From assembly GCF_020881035.1 (NCBI RefSeq), contig NZ_JAJITC010000006.1:372001-436000 (forward strand): a DNA stretch of 64,000 nt, given 5' to 3'. How positions within the stretch are numbered: the first letter of the stretch is position 1; the number at the start of each line of letters is the position of its first letter. Shown piece by piece: positions 7,197 through 16,135 of this stretch. The DNA comes from Paraburkholderia translucens. GTDB taxonomy: Bacteria; Pseudomonadota; Gammaproteobacteria; Burkholderiales; Burkholderiaceae. The position numbers and the translations under genes were made by a program. The notes below the pieces were generated by a model. That model saw only the letters and a list, made by a program, of their open reading frames with translations. It ran no database searches and was not told the origin of the DNA.

Positions 7197-7946
7197 ATGA
7201 AGAAGTGGCTTGCCTGTCTGTTATTCGCCGTCGCCGCTCATGCGAGCGCGGCGTCCTCCTGCACCCAGTTCACGCCGAATGCCCAATGGCCGGTGCTGGC
7301 CAATCAGAAGATGGCGCCGAAAACGCGCCTGCTTTGCTATAGCGATTTCGCGGTACTGCATTCGGGTATCACGCACGGTCCGCTTTGGTCGGCCGAGCAT
7401 CTGACGCGCGAGCACATCGAAGAAGCGAAGGACATGGTGCGCACCAACAAGTTCTTCGAAGATGCGCGTCTGCCCGAAGGCGAAGGCGCGACACTCGCCG
7501 ACTACAAGCGCAGCGGTTTCGACCGCGGCCATATGAGTCCAGCGGGTAATCGCTGGAACGATGAGGCGATGGCGCAATCGTTCTCGCTCGCGAACGTCGT
7601 GCCGCAAGACCGTCAGAACAATCAGCGATTGTGGGCACGCATCGAAACCGCGGTGCGCAAGATTGCGCTCGCCTACGACGACACATACGTCATCACCGGA
7701 CCGCTATTCACCGGCCAGCAATTGCAGACGATTGGACCCTCGCGCGTGTTCGTCCCGACTCAGTTGTACAAGGTCGTTTATGTGCCGTCGCGGCAACTCG
7801 CATTCGCAGTCGTGGTTGATAATGTAGCGACCAACCGCTACGACATGCGCACGATTCACGAACTCGAAGCGATGTCGGGCATCCGTTTTCCGGGCATTCC
7901 GGATAACCTCAAGGACCAGCGCCCAGGAGGACTAAAAGGTGTTTAA
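7197..7946 (+). CDS. secreted DNA/RNA non-specific endonuclease
   Basis: A 249-residue exported nuclease: signal peptide MKKWLACLLFAVAAHASAAS, then the beta-beta-alpha-Me fold of the Serratia/NucA family. The active-site motif DRGHMSPAGNR is at 109-119, with His112 as the general base and the downstream Asn (QNNQRLW region, ~140) as a Mg2+ ligand. Such enzymes cut single- and double-stranded DNA and RNA in the periplasm or outside the cell. The ATG at 7197 is chosen because it begins the signal peptide. The next gene overlaps its end by eight bases, so the two are probably coupled. Confidence 0.9.
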   Translation: MKKWLACLLFAVAAHASAASSCTQFTPNAQWPVLANQKMAPKTRLLCYSDFAVLHSGITHGPLWSAEHLTREHIEEAKDMVRTNKFFEDARLPEGEGATLADYKRSGFDRGHMSPAGNRWNDEAMAQSFSLANVVPQDRQNNQRLWARIETAVRKIALAYDDTYVITGPLFTGQQLQTIGPSRVFVPTQLYKVVYVPSRQLAFAVVVDNVATNRYDMRTIHELEAMSGIRFPGIPDNLKDQRPGGLKGV

Positions 7947-8199
7947 GCCTTATTCGAACGATGATGACGTGCTCAACATTCAGGGCGACGCGCTCACGCT
8001 CAGCAACGGCAAAACGCGAGTCGTGCTAAACGGCACGCTCGAATTGACGCGCGATCAGCGCGGCCTGAAGGCGGCGCTCGCGCTCAAGGAAGCGCTCGAT
8101 GCGATCGTCGCGAATCTGCAGGCGCAAGCGGATTTGCCAGCGAAGGTAAAGGACGAGCCCGACGAAAAACCAGGGGTCGCGCAGAACCCGTTCCAGTAA
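7939..8199 (+). CDS. small acidic protein overlapping the nuclease gene
   Basis: An 86-residue protein with a GTG start at 7939, preceded by a strong AGGAGG; it overlaps the nuclease stop by eight bases. No signal peptide or membrane segment, so it should be cytoplasmic. The N-terminal half is beta-like (DDDVLNIQGDALTLSNGKTRVVLNGTLELT), then a helix (GLKAALALKEALDAIVANLQ) and a charged tail ending in NPFQ. I recognise no family. The coupling to a toxic nuclease raises the idea of a protective inhibitor, like NuiA for NucA; this is inference only. Confidence 0.72.
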   Translation: MFKPYSNDDDVLNIQGDALTLSNGKTRVVLNGTLELTRDQRGLKAALALKEALDAIVANLQAQADLPAKVKDEPDEKPGVAQNPFQ

Positions 8200-8258
8200 T
8201 CAGGCTCGCCTGCGTTGCATTCGCGCAACCCGGCGAATCCTCGCCTTTTCCTCAAACC

Positions 8259-8291
8259 GGTCACGCAAACCTTTGCGTGACCGCCTGTTTT
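8259..8291 (+). terminator. intrinsic terminator
   Basis: GGTCACGCAAA-CC-TTTGCGTGACC, an 11-base perfect stem, followed by gcctgtttt. It ends the nuclease/small-protein operon 60 bases after its last stop codon. Confidence 0.75.
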
Positions 8292-8393
8292 CCAATCTCA
8301 CGCCAATCGAACGGATCGCCTTCCTTCTGTCACATGATGTTCATGGAGAAACCTTAGCGTGCGAGGTTTCTTCATACATAGACTGGCGTCGCC

Positions 8394-9626
8394 ATGCATC
8401 CAGCGTTCTCGAGGTTTCACCGTTCTTCGGCACAGGGGAATCCACGCACTGCCGGAGATTTGTGCCAGGAAGTTCCATCGGTAGACGTCGAGGATCCCAA
8501 CTCGGTGGTCATGGAGATCTTTTCAGCGCGCCGCGACATGCAGAGTCTGGCTGTGATCGACGATCACCGTCCCATCGGCCTGATCAACCGCGACATTTTC
8601 ATGTCGCAAATGAGCCGGCCTTTCCATCGGGAGCTTTACGACAAGAAGAGCTGCATCGCGTTCATGGACAAGGAGCCGCTCATCGTCGATGCCGACGTGA
8701 GCATCGAAGCGCTAACGTTCAGGACTGTCGAGGCGGGAGAAAAGGCGCTCGTCGATGGTTTCATCGTGACGCGTGAAGGACGCTTCTCGGGCCTGGGCAG
8801 CGGTCTTCAGCTCATCAGCGCGGTAGCGGAAATGCAGGCCGAGAAGAACCGCCAGATCATGCAGAGCATCGAGTACGCCAGCGTGATACAGCGCGCCATG
8901 TTGCGCGCCTCGAGCGAAACGTTGTCGACAAAGCTGCACGACGCGGCGATGGTCTGGGAACCTCGCGACGTGGTCGGCGGCGACTTCTATCATTTCGCGG
9001 CGTTTCCTAGCGGCTGGTTTGGCGCCGTCGCCGATTGCACCGGGCACGGCGTTCCCGGCGCCTTCATGACCTTGCTTGCGTCGGCGTCGTTGTCGAAGGC
9101 GCTCGAACAGATCGGTCCGCGCGACCCGGCTGCCCTCCTCGGGGCCGTCAACCGGAACGTCAAGGGCCTGTTGGGACAAGTGAACGGTGCCGGCGAAGGT
9201 ACTCAGTCCAACGACGGTCTGGATACAGCACTCTTCTGGTTCGATGCCACCGAGAGCGTCTTGCACTTTGCCGGCGCGAGGATCGCAATACACGTCCTGT
9301 CGCCCGAGGCCGCCGAGTTCGAAACCATCCGAGCCGACAGGATGGGCGTCGGTTATGTGGACAGCCGCGCCGACTATGCATGGAGCTTGCGCTCGATTCC
9401 GGTCACGGCGGGTAGCCTGCTGTTCATCTACACCGATGGACTCGCCGATCAGATCGGCGGCCCGCGCAACATTTCTTTTGGCCGGCGCCGTGCGCTCGAC
9501 CTGATCGTCGAACACCGCGCCGAAACCCCGGCGACCATCTGCGAGCGCGTCCGGCTCGCGCTCGGACAATGGCAAGGCAGTCAACCCCGCCGTGACGACG
9601 TCACGCTCTTCTGTGCCCGCATTTAG
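8394..9626 (+). CDS. siaA: SiaA-like PP2C phosphatase with N-terminal CBS-like region
   Basis: 410 residues. The N-terminal ~140 residues resemble paired CBS modules (QSLAVIDDHRPIGLINRDIF), and the C-terminal ~240 are a SpoIIE/PP2C Ser/Thr phosphatase: VVGGDFYHF, ADCTGHGVPGAFM, GLDTALFWF, IYTDGLADQ and RRDDVTLF carry the metal-binding Asp residues. In Pseudomonas SiaA dephosphorylates SiaC, opposing the kinase SiaB. Pseudomonas SiaA is membrane bound with a periplasmic sensor; this one has no membrane helix, so its input is presumably an intracellular ligand. siaB starts 12 bases after the stop. Confidence 0.82.
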   Translation: MHPAFSRFHRSSAQGNPRTAGDLCQEVPSVDVEDPNSVVMEIFSARRDMQSLAVIDDHRPIGLINRDIFMSQMSRPFHRELYDKKSCIAFMDKEPLIVDADVSIEALTFRTVEAGEKALVDGFIVTREGRFSGLGSGLQLISAVAEMQAEKNRQIMQSIEYASVIQRAMLRASSETLSTKLHDAAMVWEPRDVVGGDFYHFAAFPSGWFGAVADCTGHGVPGAFMTLLASASLSKALEQIGPRDPAALLGAVNRNVKGLLGQVNGAGEGTQSNDGLDTALFWFDATESVLHFAGARIAIHVLSPEAAEFETIRADRMGVGYVDSRADYAWSLRSIPVTAGSLLFIYTDGLADQIGGPRNISFGRRRALDLIVEHRAETPATICERVRLALGQWQGSQPRRDDVTLFCARI

Positions 9627-9638
9627 TGAATTCCCCGA

Positions 9639-10202
9639 ATGTCCCCACTACTCGAACAAGACAGCGCCTTTTTCGAACTCGCGCAGCGACGCAACGTGCT
9701 CTTTTATCACAAGGGCTACTTTTCCCATAACATCGTCGCATCCATGGGCGAGGTCGTGAAACTGCAGCTGGAAGTCGCGGGGGTGAACGGTCCTACCCGC
9801 CGCAAGCTCTTCTCATCCTTTATCGAGCTGTCGCAGAACATCGTTCATTACTCGGCGAATGCTTTGGAGCCCCGCGGCGAGGAGGCAGGCGCGATACGCG
9901 AGGGCGCGGTGTGCATCTCGAGGCACGGCGAGCATCACGTGATGCTGTGCGTGAATCCCATCGCGACTGCCGAGGTCGACGCTCTGCGCAGCAAGCTGGA
10001 ACCCTTGCGCACCATGTCTCTTGAAGAAATCAAAGAGGCATACAAAGTGACCTTGCGTGCCGACGCTCCGAAAGACAGCAAGGGCGCAGGCCTCGGCTTC
10101 CTGACGATGGCGCGCGATGCGAGCGCGCCACTTGAATTCGCTTTTCATCCGCGTGCCGACGAACCCGAAACCACGCTGTTTTGCCTCATGGCCATCATCT
10201 GA
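9639..10202 (+). CDS. siaB: SiaB-type protein kinase (DUF6272)
   Basis: 187 residues with a GHKL-type ATPase fold: SSFIELSQNIVHYSANAL as the N-box and KGAGLGFLTMARDASAP as the G-box. In the characterised system SiaB phosphorylates SiaC, and the unphosphorylated SiaC activates the diguanylate cyclase SiaD. No membrane segment. It is the second gene of a tight four-gene cluster (gap of 12 bases before, 19 after). The family assignment rests on gene order together with the fold motifs. Confidence 0.85.
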   Translation: MSPLLEQDSAFFELAQRRNVLFYHKGYFSHNIVASMGEVVKLQLEVAGVNGPTRRKLFSSFIELSQNIVHYSANALEPRGEEAGAIREGAVCISRHGEHHVMLCVNPIATAEVDALRSKLEPLRTMSLEEIKEAYKVTLRADAPKDSKGAGLGFLTMARDASAPLEFAFHPRADEPETTLFCLMAII

Positions 10203-10221
10203 GCAGGAGCGCGCAGGAACC

Positions 10222-10617
10222 ATGGAAAACCTACACATCCCCGCGACGGCCACGTCGCCTGAAGTCGATTTTCGCTTCGACCAGCACGCGTTGTGGATCA
10301 AGGGTGAGTCCTACCCTGAAAACGCAGCCGCCTTTTACGCACCGATCATCGAGCAGATGCGCCAATACCTCGCCGTGAATGCCGGGGCGAAGATCACCAT
10401 CGACGTCGCGCTCACGTACTTCAACAGCTCGAGCACCAAGATGCTGTTCAGCATCTTCGACGCGCTGGATCAGGCGGGGCAGTCCGGATGCCGCGTATTG
10501 ATGAACTGGTATCGCGACGAGGAAGACGAAACCATTGCCGAATTCGGCGAAGAGCTGAAGGCCGACTTCCGCGCGATCGAGTTCACCGATCGTCCCATCA
10601 CGCACCAGGGACAATAA
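10222..10617 (+). CDS. siaC: SiaC-type partner-switch protein (DUF1987)
   Basis: 131 residues; the DUF1987 core is seen in LTYFNSSSTKMLFSIFDAL (64-82) and VLMNWYRDEEDETIAEFGEEL. SiaC is phosphorylated within this loop; the Thr used in Pseudomonas aligns here with a Ser (FNS), so the phospho-acceptor may be Ser69 (my alignment by eye). Unphosphorylated SiaC binds and activates SiaD. The ATG at 10222 is preferred over the open frame upstream because it follows the siaB stop and begins the conserved part (MENLHIP). Confidence 0.87.
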   Translation: MENLHIPATATSPEVDFRFDQHALWIKGESYPENAAAFYAPIIEQMRQYLAVNAGAKITIDVALTYFNSSSTKMLFSIFDALDQAGQSGCRVLMNWYRDEEDETIAEFGEELKADFRAIEFTDRPITHQGQ

Positions 10618-10618
10618 G

Positions 10619-11344
10619 GTGCGCTCGACATCTTCCCGTCACATGCCCCCAGGGGACGCGCCCGATCTCTTCCAGAACGAAAGCCTGGCGCTGGAGAAGG
10701 CTCGCGCCATCCATTCGATCATCGATGCGGATGCCGCGGAGTATCGCCAGTCGTTGGGCGAACTGATCGACCACTTCCAGCGCCTGATGCGTGAAACACG
10801 GCGGCTGATCGGCCGTAGCGACCGCGCTGAACGCGAGATGCAGGCGCTGGCGCAGCAGTTGGCGTACCGCGCATCGCACGACGCGTTGACCGGCGTACTG
10901 AACCGAAGTGCGGTGATCGACCGGACCACCAGGATCTTGCGCACGACCAGCGCGGTCATGATCATCCTGGACATCGACGAGTTCAAGCGGATCAACGACG
11001 ACTACGGTCACCCCACTGGAGACGCGGTCATTCTGGGTGTCGTCGATTGCCTGCGTAGAATCGTGGGCGAGCAAGGCTTCATCGGACGAGTGGGCGGCGA
11101 GGAGTTCACCGTGCTGCTGCCCGGTCATGATCCGGCGAGTGGCGCGCTTCTCGCCGAACGTATGCGGGAGGCGATCAGCGACTCTCTGGTCGTTGCGCCG
11201 GTCGATCGCCGCATCACCGCCAGCTTTGGCGCCAGCATCAACGAAATCGGAACCGGCTTCGACACCGCATATGGCCTCGCCGATGCGGCTCTTTACCGCG
11301 CCAAGCGAGGCGGGCGCAACCGCGTGGAATTTGCCGATCAATAG
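10619..11344 (+). CDS. siaD: SiaD-type diguanylate cyclase (GGDEF)
   Basis: 241 residues, soluble. An N-terminal coiled coil (~30-80: IDHFQRLMRETRRLIGRSDRA) leads into a GGDEF domain with DALTGVLNRSAV, the metal-binding DIDEFKRIND and active site RVGGEEF. It makes c-di-GMP from GTP. No RxxD inhibition site is seen at the usual place before GGEEF. In Pseudomonas the stalk binds SiaC, which triggers dimer activity. The GTG start lies two bases after the siaC stop; ATG at 10643 is the alternative. Output is probably biofilm or aggregation control. Confidence 0.87.
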   Translation: MRSTSSRHMPPGDAPDLFQNESLALEKARAIHSIIDADAAEYRQSLGELIDHFQRLMRETRRLIGRSDRAEREMQALAQQLAYRASHDALTGVLNRSAVIDRTTRILRTTSAVMIILDIDEFKRINDDYGHPTGDAVILGVVDCLRRIVGEQGFIGRVGGEEFTVLLPGHDPASGALLAERMREAISDSLVVAPVDRRITASFGASINEIGTGFDTAYGLADAALYRAKRGGRNRVEFADQ

Positions 11345-11408
11345 GCGGACAAGCAGACACACAAAGCGCGCCGTTACGAGGCAGACCCGAAGCCCACCGA
11401 GGCAAGTC

Positions 11409-13478
11409 ATGCAGCCACCTGAACATTCACTATCCGGGCGGGCCGGATTTCGCTCACGCGGCGTCGACGCGAAGGGAGGCGCCTTGGGACGGGACGCAAC
11501 GCGCAAAACCGGTACCGTCATAGCCGTGATTGCGATCCTCGCCGTTATTGCGACGAGTACCTTCCTCGCAATCCGCCAGAGCACCGAGCAGGACGGTTCG
11601 CTTCGGACGATCCAGGCTTCCGGGCGCCTGCGTCACGATCTCGACCAGGTTCAGCACGTCATGCTCGACGAGCATGCGACTCTCTACACTTCGATAGCAA
11701 CGGTGCCATTCTATAAACGCGCCGGCTATCGCTTTCCGATGCTGGAGCTGCTCGCATTGACGCGGGATGCGCGCGCGAGTTGCAGCGAGAATCCGGAGTG
11801 CGTCTCGCGACTGTCGGACCTGGACGACATGATCGGCAAACTGAGCGAGCTGAGCTTCGGGCTTGCGCGCAGGACTGACGAACATCCTGGCAGCGTGGCG
11901 GTGGGCGACCCGCGACTCGAGGAAATCGACGCGTATTTCTACAGCGTCCTCGAACGGGTCGTCGACGTACGGCTTGCGGCCGACGCAAAGGTCGCCTCGG
12001 TCGTCAGCCAATCCTCCCTCGATGCGAAGTGGTTCACGCGCATGCTGTTGAGCTGCGGCGTCGCATCGGCCTTGCTGCTACTTTCCCTGATCCACTGGAA
12101 TGGGCGGATTGGAGCGCAGCTTCGTCGCTCGCTCACGAGACTCGAGCATCAAGCCAGATACGATGCCTTGACCGATCTGCCGAACCGGGTAATGCTCGAC
12201 GAACGTCTTTCGGAATCGCTCGTACGCGCAGCGGCTACACGCCAAAATGTGTCTGTCCTTTTCCTGGATCTCGATCGCTTCAAGGACGTCAACGATTCGC
12301 TTGGACACAGCGTTGGCGATCTGCTGCTACAGGCCGTCGCGCGCAGGCTTCAGCGTCTGCTGCACGCAACGGATTTCGTCGCGCGCTACGGGGGCGACGA
12401 ATTCGTCGTCGTCGTCGAACGGGCCGACGCAAGGGAACTCACCGAGATGCTCGACAAGCTCATTCACGGGATGAGCGAGCCGTACAGCATCGGCGAGCAC
12501 GAGCTTTACCTTGAAGCAAGCATCGGTGTCAGCACGTTTCCACAAGATGGAGCCAAGCCGGATCTGCTCATGCGAAATGCGGATGCGGCGTTGTTCGTGG
12601 CCAAATCGCGCGGGCGAAACGGATATCAGTACTACGAACCGGAACTGAGCCGGGCCGCAGCCGAGAAGTTGCGGCTCACGACGCGACTGCGGCGCGCAGC
12701 AAAAGCCGACGAGTTGTATCTGGCGTATCAGCCGCAGGTCGACATGCAAACCGGACGCATCGTCGGTGCCGAGGCGCTGTTACGGTGGCGCGACGAAGAG
12801 CTCGGTGAGGTCTCGCCGGCCGTCTTCATCCCGCTTGCTGAAGAAACCGGTCTGATCCAGAGCATCGGCGCGTGGGTATTGCGGCAGGCGTGCCTGCAGG
12901 CGAACGCATGGGTACGCTCAGGGCTTCCCCCTGTGCGCATATCGGTCAACGTTTCGCCACTTCAACTCGAGCGCGCGGACCTTCCTGGCGTGGTGCGCTC
13001 AGCGCTTCGGGATGCCGATTGGCCCGCCCAACTGCTGGAACTCGAAGTCACCGAGGGCACGTTGATGCGCAACGCGGAAGAAGCGCAACGAGCTTTTCGC
13101 GAACTGCGCGAGCTCGGTGTATCGATCGCCATCGACGACTTCGGCACGGGCTATTCGAGCCTGAGCTATTTGAAACGCTTCAGCGTCGACCGCATCAAGA
13201 TCGATCGCGCGTTCGTTTGCGAAATCGGCAGAGACAAGGAACTCGAAGCGCTCTCTCTGGCGATCATCGCGATTGCTGAAACGCTGAGCTTCGATGTCAT
13301 CGCCGAAGGCGTGGAGCTCGATGTCCAGCGCGAGTTTCTGGTCCGCCACGGATGCACGGTCGCTCAAGGGTTCCTGTTTAGCCCGCCGGTCTCGCCCGAG
13401 GCCTTGGCGCAAATTCTTGGAAAGACGGCGGTCGAGCCGTCAGTGAACGTGGCGCGCATCCGGGGGCTCGCATTTTGA
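11409..13478 (+). CDS. membrane GGDEF-EAL c-di-GMP enzyme
   Basis: 689 residues from the ATG at 11409 (GAGG six bases upstream). Helices near 37-55 (VIAVIAILAVIATSTFLAI) and ~205-222 (MLLSCGVASALLLLSLI) bracket a ~150-residue periplasmic sensor with two cysteines (RASCSENPECVS). Then GGDEF (DALTDLPNRVM; YGGDEF at 327-332) and EAL (GAEALLRW, EAL at 455-457; NVSPLQL; DDFGTGYSSLSYLK; AEGVE). Catalytic motifs of both domains look intact, so the protein could make or degrade c-di-GMP. It follows siaD by 64 bases and may be cotranscribed. Confidence 0.9.
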   Translation: MQPPEHSLSGRAGFRSRGVDAKGGALGRDATRKTGTVIAVIAILAVIATSTFLAIRQSTEQDGSLRTIQASGRLRHDLDQVQHVMLDEHATLYTSIATVPFYKRAGYRFPMLELLALTRDARASCSENPECVSRLSDLDDMIGKLSELSFGLARRTDEHPGSVAVGDPRLEEIDAYFYSVLERVVDVRLAADAKVASVVSQSSLDAKWFTRMLLSCGVASALLLLSLIHWNGRIGAQLRRSLTRLEHQARYDALTDLPNRVMLDERLSESLVRAAATRQNVSVLFLDLDRFKDVNDSLGHSVGDLLLQAVARRLQRLLHATDFVARYGGDEFVVVVERADARELTEMLDKLIHGMSEPYSIGEHELYLEASIGVSTFPQDGAKPDLLMRNADAALFVAKSRGRNGYQYYEPELSRAAAEKLRLTTRLRRAAKADELYLAYQPQVDMQTGRIVGAEALLRWRDEELGEVSPAVFIPLAEETGLIQSIGAWVLRQACLQANAWVRSGLPPVRISVNVSPLQLERADLPGVVRSALRDADWPAQLLELEVTEGTLMRNAEEAQRAFRELRELGVSIAIDDFGTGYSSLSYLKRFSVDRIKIDRAFVCEIGRDKELEALSLAIIAIAETLSFDVIAEGVELDVQREFLVRHGCTVAQGFLFSPPVSPEALAQILGKTAVEPSVNVARIRGLAF

Positions 13479-13626
13479 GCTCCGACATGTATCCGCGCTG
13501 ACGCACTAGTTACGTTTTGTCACCAGCGCAGCGTCAACTCCTGTATTCCGCTCTACGTTAAACCGGCAGCGCTGAAATAATTCAGCCGCGACAAACGAAT
13601 CCACCGATTCAACCAGGAGTCACATC

Positions 13627-14004
13627 ATGAAGACGCTTTTCGCCGCTGTTGCTTCCGCTCTGCTCGTGTCGACCGCATTTGCCCAAACGGCCGCGCCGGC
13701 CGCCGCCCAACCCGCGCAAGCCACGCAGATGCCGGCCGCCGGCCAGGCGAACCTGAAGGCGAGCACCGCGGTACAAGCCGACGCGACGAAGGACAGCGCG
13801 GCCACGGCGAAAGCGCCTGCCGAAGCCGCCAAGCAGAAGCACGTGAAAAAGGTTTCCGCCCACACGAAGAAGACCCACAAGTCCGCAAGCAAAAACGCCG
13901 TCGAAACGAGCGCCGTGAAGTCTAAAGCGCAGAGCGCGAAAGAGGCCAGCACGACCCCGGCGAAAGCCGACGGCGCGCAAACCGACACGACCAAGACGCA
14001 ATAA
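13627..14004 (+). CDS. secreted Lys/Ala/Thr-rich protein
   Basis: 125 residues: signal peptide MKTLFAAVASALLVSTAFAQ, then a low-complexity Ala/Gln/Pro stretch and a Lys/Ala/Thr/Ser-rich tail (KQKHVKKVSAHTKKTHKSA). It is probably a disordered, basic periplasmic protein. Similar short proteins are common in Burkholderia and have no assigned function. The start is supported by caggagtcacatcATG. It stands alone, followed by a terminator at 14088. Confidence 0.75.
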   Translation: MKTLFAAVASALLVSTAFAQTAAPAAAQPAQATQMPAAGQANLKASTAVQADATKDSAATAKAPAEAAKQKHVKKVSAHTKKTHKSASKNAVETSAVKSKAQSAKEASTTPAKADGAQTDTTKTQ

Positions 14005-14087
14005 CACGTGATCGGTTCCGGCGCTGACCGGCCCTGCAGGTGCTGTTCAAATAAAAGTTGATCGAAGCCGGGTCGTGCCGTTCGGGA

Positions 14088-14116
14088 AGGCGAGTCTTGT
14101 GACTCGCCTTTTTTTC
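14088..14116 (+). terminator. intrinsic terminator
   Basis: AGGCGAGTC-TTGT-GACTCGCCT followed by seven T residues: a textbook rho-independent terminator 84 bases after the preceding secreted-protein gene. Confidence 0.88.
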
Positions 14117-14244
14117 TGCGCGGCAAGTACTTGCCTACCGTATCTTTTTGCCGACAGATACGCGAATATTTGCACCGTCTTTACTCGCGGACGATTACTC
14201 TGGAATCGCTCCAATCCACCATCGCGTCGCACCAACGCCACATC

Positions 14245-14613
14245 ATGGCTTTCACGCAATCGCTCGACGGGCTTTCGCCGCAACCGGCCGGCAAGCAGGC
14301 TCAAGGCAACAACGTCATTCCGTTTCCATCAGCGCGCGCGCTTCTGCTCGTGACGCTGCCGCATGCTCAGTTGCGCGCACTGCTTCATTCGCCGCTCGGC
14401 GTCTATGTCATCTCCACGGAAGCCGCGCGCGAAGAAGTCCGCGTGCAGCTCGACATCGCGCGCGAAGATCTCGACTTTACGTTGCACACGCTGCTCACGA
14501 CGTTACCCGTCGGGACGATCGGCCCGTTGAGACGCCGCGTCAGCCGCAGCGCGCCAACCCATTCCATGAAAAACGCTCCGTCATGGATGGCGTTCGTGCG
14601 CGATAGTCGCTGA
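14245..14613 (+). CDS. hypothetical protein, 122 aa
   Basis: A soluble protein from ATG 14245 (MAFTQSLDGLSPQPAGKQ), with NVIPFPSARALLLVTLPHAQ and a Leu-rich helical middle (EVRVQLDIAREDLDFTLHTLLTTLP), then a basic tail. The frame is open upstream to about 14131, but that part lacks codon preference and lies next to a terminator. There is no clear ribosome binding site. No recognised family; the central helix suggests a small regulatory or structural role, but nothing is established. Confidence 0.5.
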   Translation: MAFTQSLDGLSPQPAGKQAQGNNVIPFPSARALLLVTLPHAQLRALLHSPLGVYVISTEAAREEVRVQLDIAREDLDFTLHTLLTTLPVGTIGPLRRRVSRSAPTHSMKNAPSWMAFVRDSR

Positions 14614-14684
14614 TTGTCGGCTACCCGATGGTTTGAAAATCTTCTCTGCGCGATTATGCTGACTTTGAAACAGGAGCGGCATTG

Positions 14685-15224
14685 ATGAGAACGCTGACCC
14701 AGCAACTGACGCAATACGCGGCCTACCACCGCGACCGGCGCAATATCGCCACGCACTTCGTTGGAATTCCGATGATCGTGCTGGCGCTGGCGGTGTTGCT
14801 GAGCCGCCTGTCGTTTGGCGCCGGGATGTTTCCCGTCACGTTGTCGCCCGCGTGGCTGTTGTTCGTCGCGGCGACTGTCTACTACCTTGCGCTCGACGTG
14901 CCCCTCGGCGTGGCGATGGCCTGCGTTTCGGCGCTATGCCTCACGTTCGGCGAGTGGATCGCCGCGCGGACTACGCTCGTATGGCTCGCGACCGGCATCG
15001 GGCTTTTCGTGGCCGGCTGGGTGTTCCAGTTCGTCGGTCACGTCGCTTACGAACATCGCAAGCCGGCCTTCGTCGACGACGTGATCGGCCTGTTGATCGG
15101 CCCGTTATTCGTGCTCGCCGAAGCGCTATTCGGAATCGGCTGGCGTCCCGAGCTTCGCGACGCGATCGAGGCGCAAGTGGGGCCGACGCGCATCAATCCG
15201 CAGCGGACGGAAGCGCATCGCTGA
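14685..15224 (+). CDS. Mpo1-like (DUF962) membrane protein
   Basis: 179 residues with four membrane helices. The N-terminal signature YAAYHRDRRNIATHFVGIPMI and the later GHVAYEHRKPA carry the conserved His residues of the Mpo1/YGL010w family. Yeast Mpo1 is an Fe2+-dependent dioxygenase in 2-hydroxy fatty acid alpha-oxidation; bacterial members are common and mostly uncharacterised. The ATG at 14685 has AGGAG eight bases upstream. The gene converges on the rarD-like gene. Confidence 0.85.
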   Translation: MRTLTQQLTQYAAYHRDRRNIATHFVGIPMIVLALAVLLSRLSFGAGMFPVTLSPAWLLFVAATVYYLALDVPLGVAMACVSALCLTFGEWIAARTTLVWLATGIGLFVAGWVFQFVGHVAYEHRKPAFVDDVIGLLIGPLFVLAEALFGIGWRPELRDAIEAQVGPTRINPQRTEAHR

Positions 15225-15238
15225 GCGAGCGCCGCCGC

Positions 15239-16135
15239 TCAATTCGACGCGAGCCTGACGAAGCGCACGCTGTGCAGCGCGGTCAGCGCAACGGCGATCC
15301 AGATCGGCACATAGGTCGCGAGTTGCGCGGCGCTCAGTGCTTCGCGCAGCAGCGTGATCGACACGAACACGAGCAGCACCGGCTCGACATAGCCGAGAAT
15401 GCCGAACAGCGCGACCGGCAACAGACGGCTCGCCTTCAGATACGACGCGAGTGCGAGCGTGCTCAAGCCGCCGAGGCCAGGCAACAGCAGCCACCACATT
15501 TCCGAGCGTCCGGCGATCGCTTGCAGCGAGCCGCCGCTGAGAATGCACGCGACGGCCACCGGCAGCAGCAGCGCCATTTCGACGGTAAACATTGCGAGCG
15601 AATCCTGGTTGATCCTTCGACGCAGCACGAAATAAGGCGGATAACCGAGCGCGACGACGAGCGTCGGCCACGAGAACGCGCCCGTCACCCACAGTTCGTG
15701 CCCGACGCCGAACGCCGCGCACGCGACCGCAAGCCACTGCAAAGCGTCGAGCCGCTCGTGGTAGTGGAAGCGCCCGACCAGCACCATCACGAGCGGCAGC
15801 AGGAAATAGCCAAGCGACACTTCGAGCATGCGCCCATGCAGCGGCGCCCACAGAAATAGCCATAGCTGCACGCCGAGCAGGCCCGCGGCCATGATCATCG
15901 CGGCGCCGAGCTTCGGCTGCGTCATCATTCGGACAACGAGCGCGCGCAGAATCGGCAGACGCTTGCGCAACGCGACCAGCAGCAGCGCACCGGGCACGGT
16001 CCACACGATGCGCCACGCGAAGATGTCGAGTCCCGTGAGCGGCTTGAGCAGCGTCGCGTAAGCGGACAGCAACGCGAACATCGCCGACGCACCGATCGAC
16101 AAGGCGATGCCGCGCCTGAAGTCGTGCGGGTTCAA
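15239..16135 (-). CDS. EamA/RarD-type inner-membrane permease
   Basis: About 298 residues with ten membrane helices in the DMT superfamily pattern. RarD-like features: GIALSIGASAMFALLSAYATL at the start, IFAWRIVWTVPGALLLVAL, EVSLGYFLLPLVMVLVGRF, and GYVEPVLLVFVS near the end. The solute is unknown; the name comes from the chloramphenicol-sensitivity protein RarD. The frame is open to 16351, but homologous sequence begins at ...NPHDFRRGI, so the TTG at 16135 is the most likely start. There is no ATG near this point, so the start is uncertain. Confidence 0.8.
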   Translation of the reverse strand: MNPHDFRRGIALSIGASAMFALLSAYATLLKPLTGLDIFAWRIVWTVPGALLLVALRKRLPILRALVVRMMTQPKLGAAMIMAAGLLGVQLWLFLWAPLHGRMLEVSLGYFLLPLVMVLVGRFHYHERLDALQWLAVACAAFGVGHELWVTGAFSWPTLVVALGYPPYFVLRRRINQDSLAMFTVEMALLLPVAVACILSGGSLQAIAGRSEMWWLLLPGLGGLSTLALASYLKASRLLPVALFGILGYVEPVLLVFVSITLLREALSAAQLATYVPIWIAVALTALHSVRFVRLASN

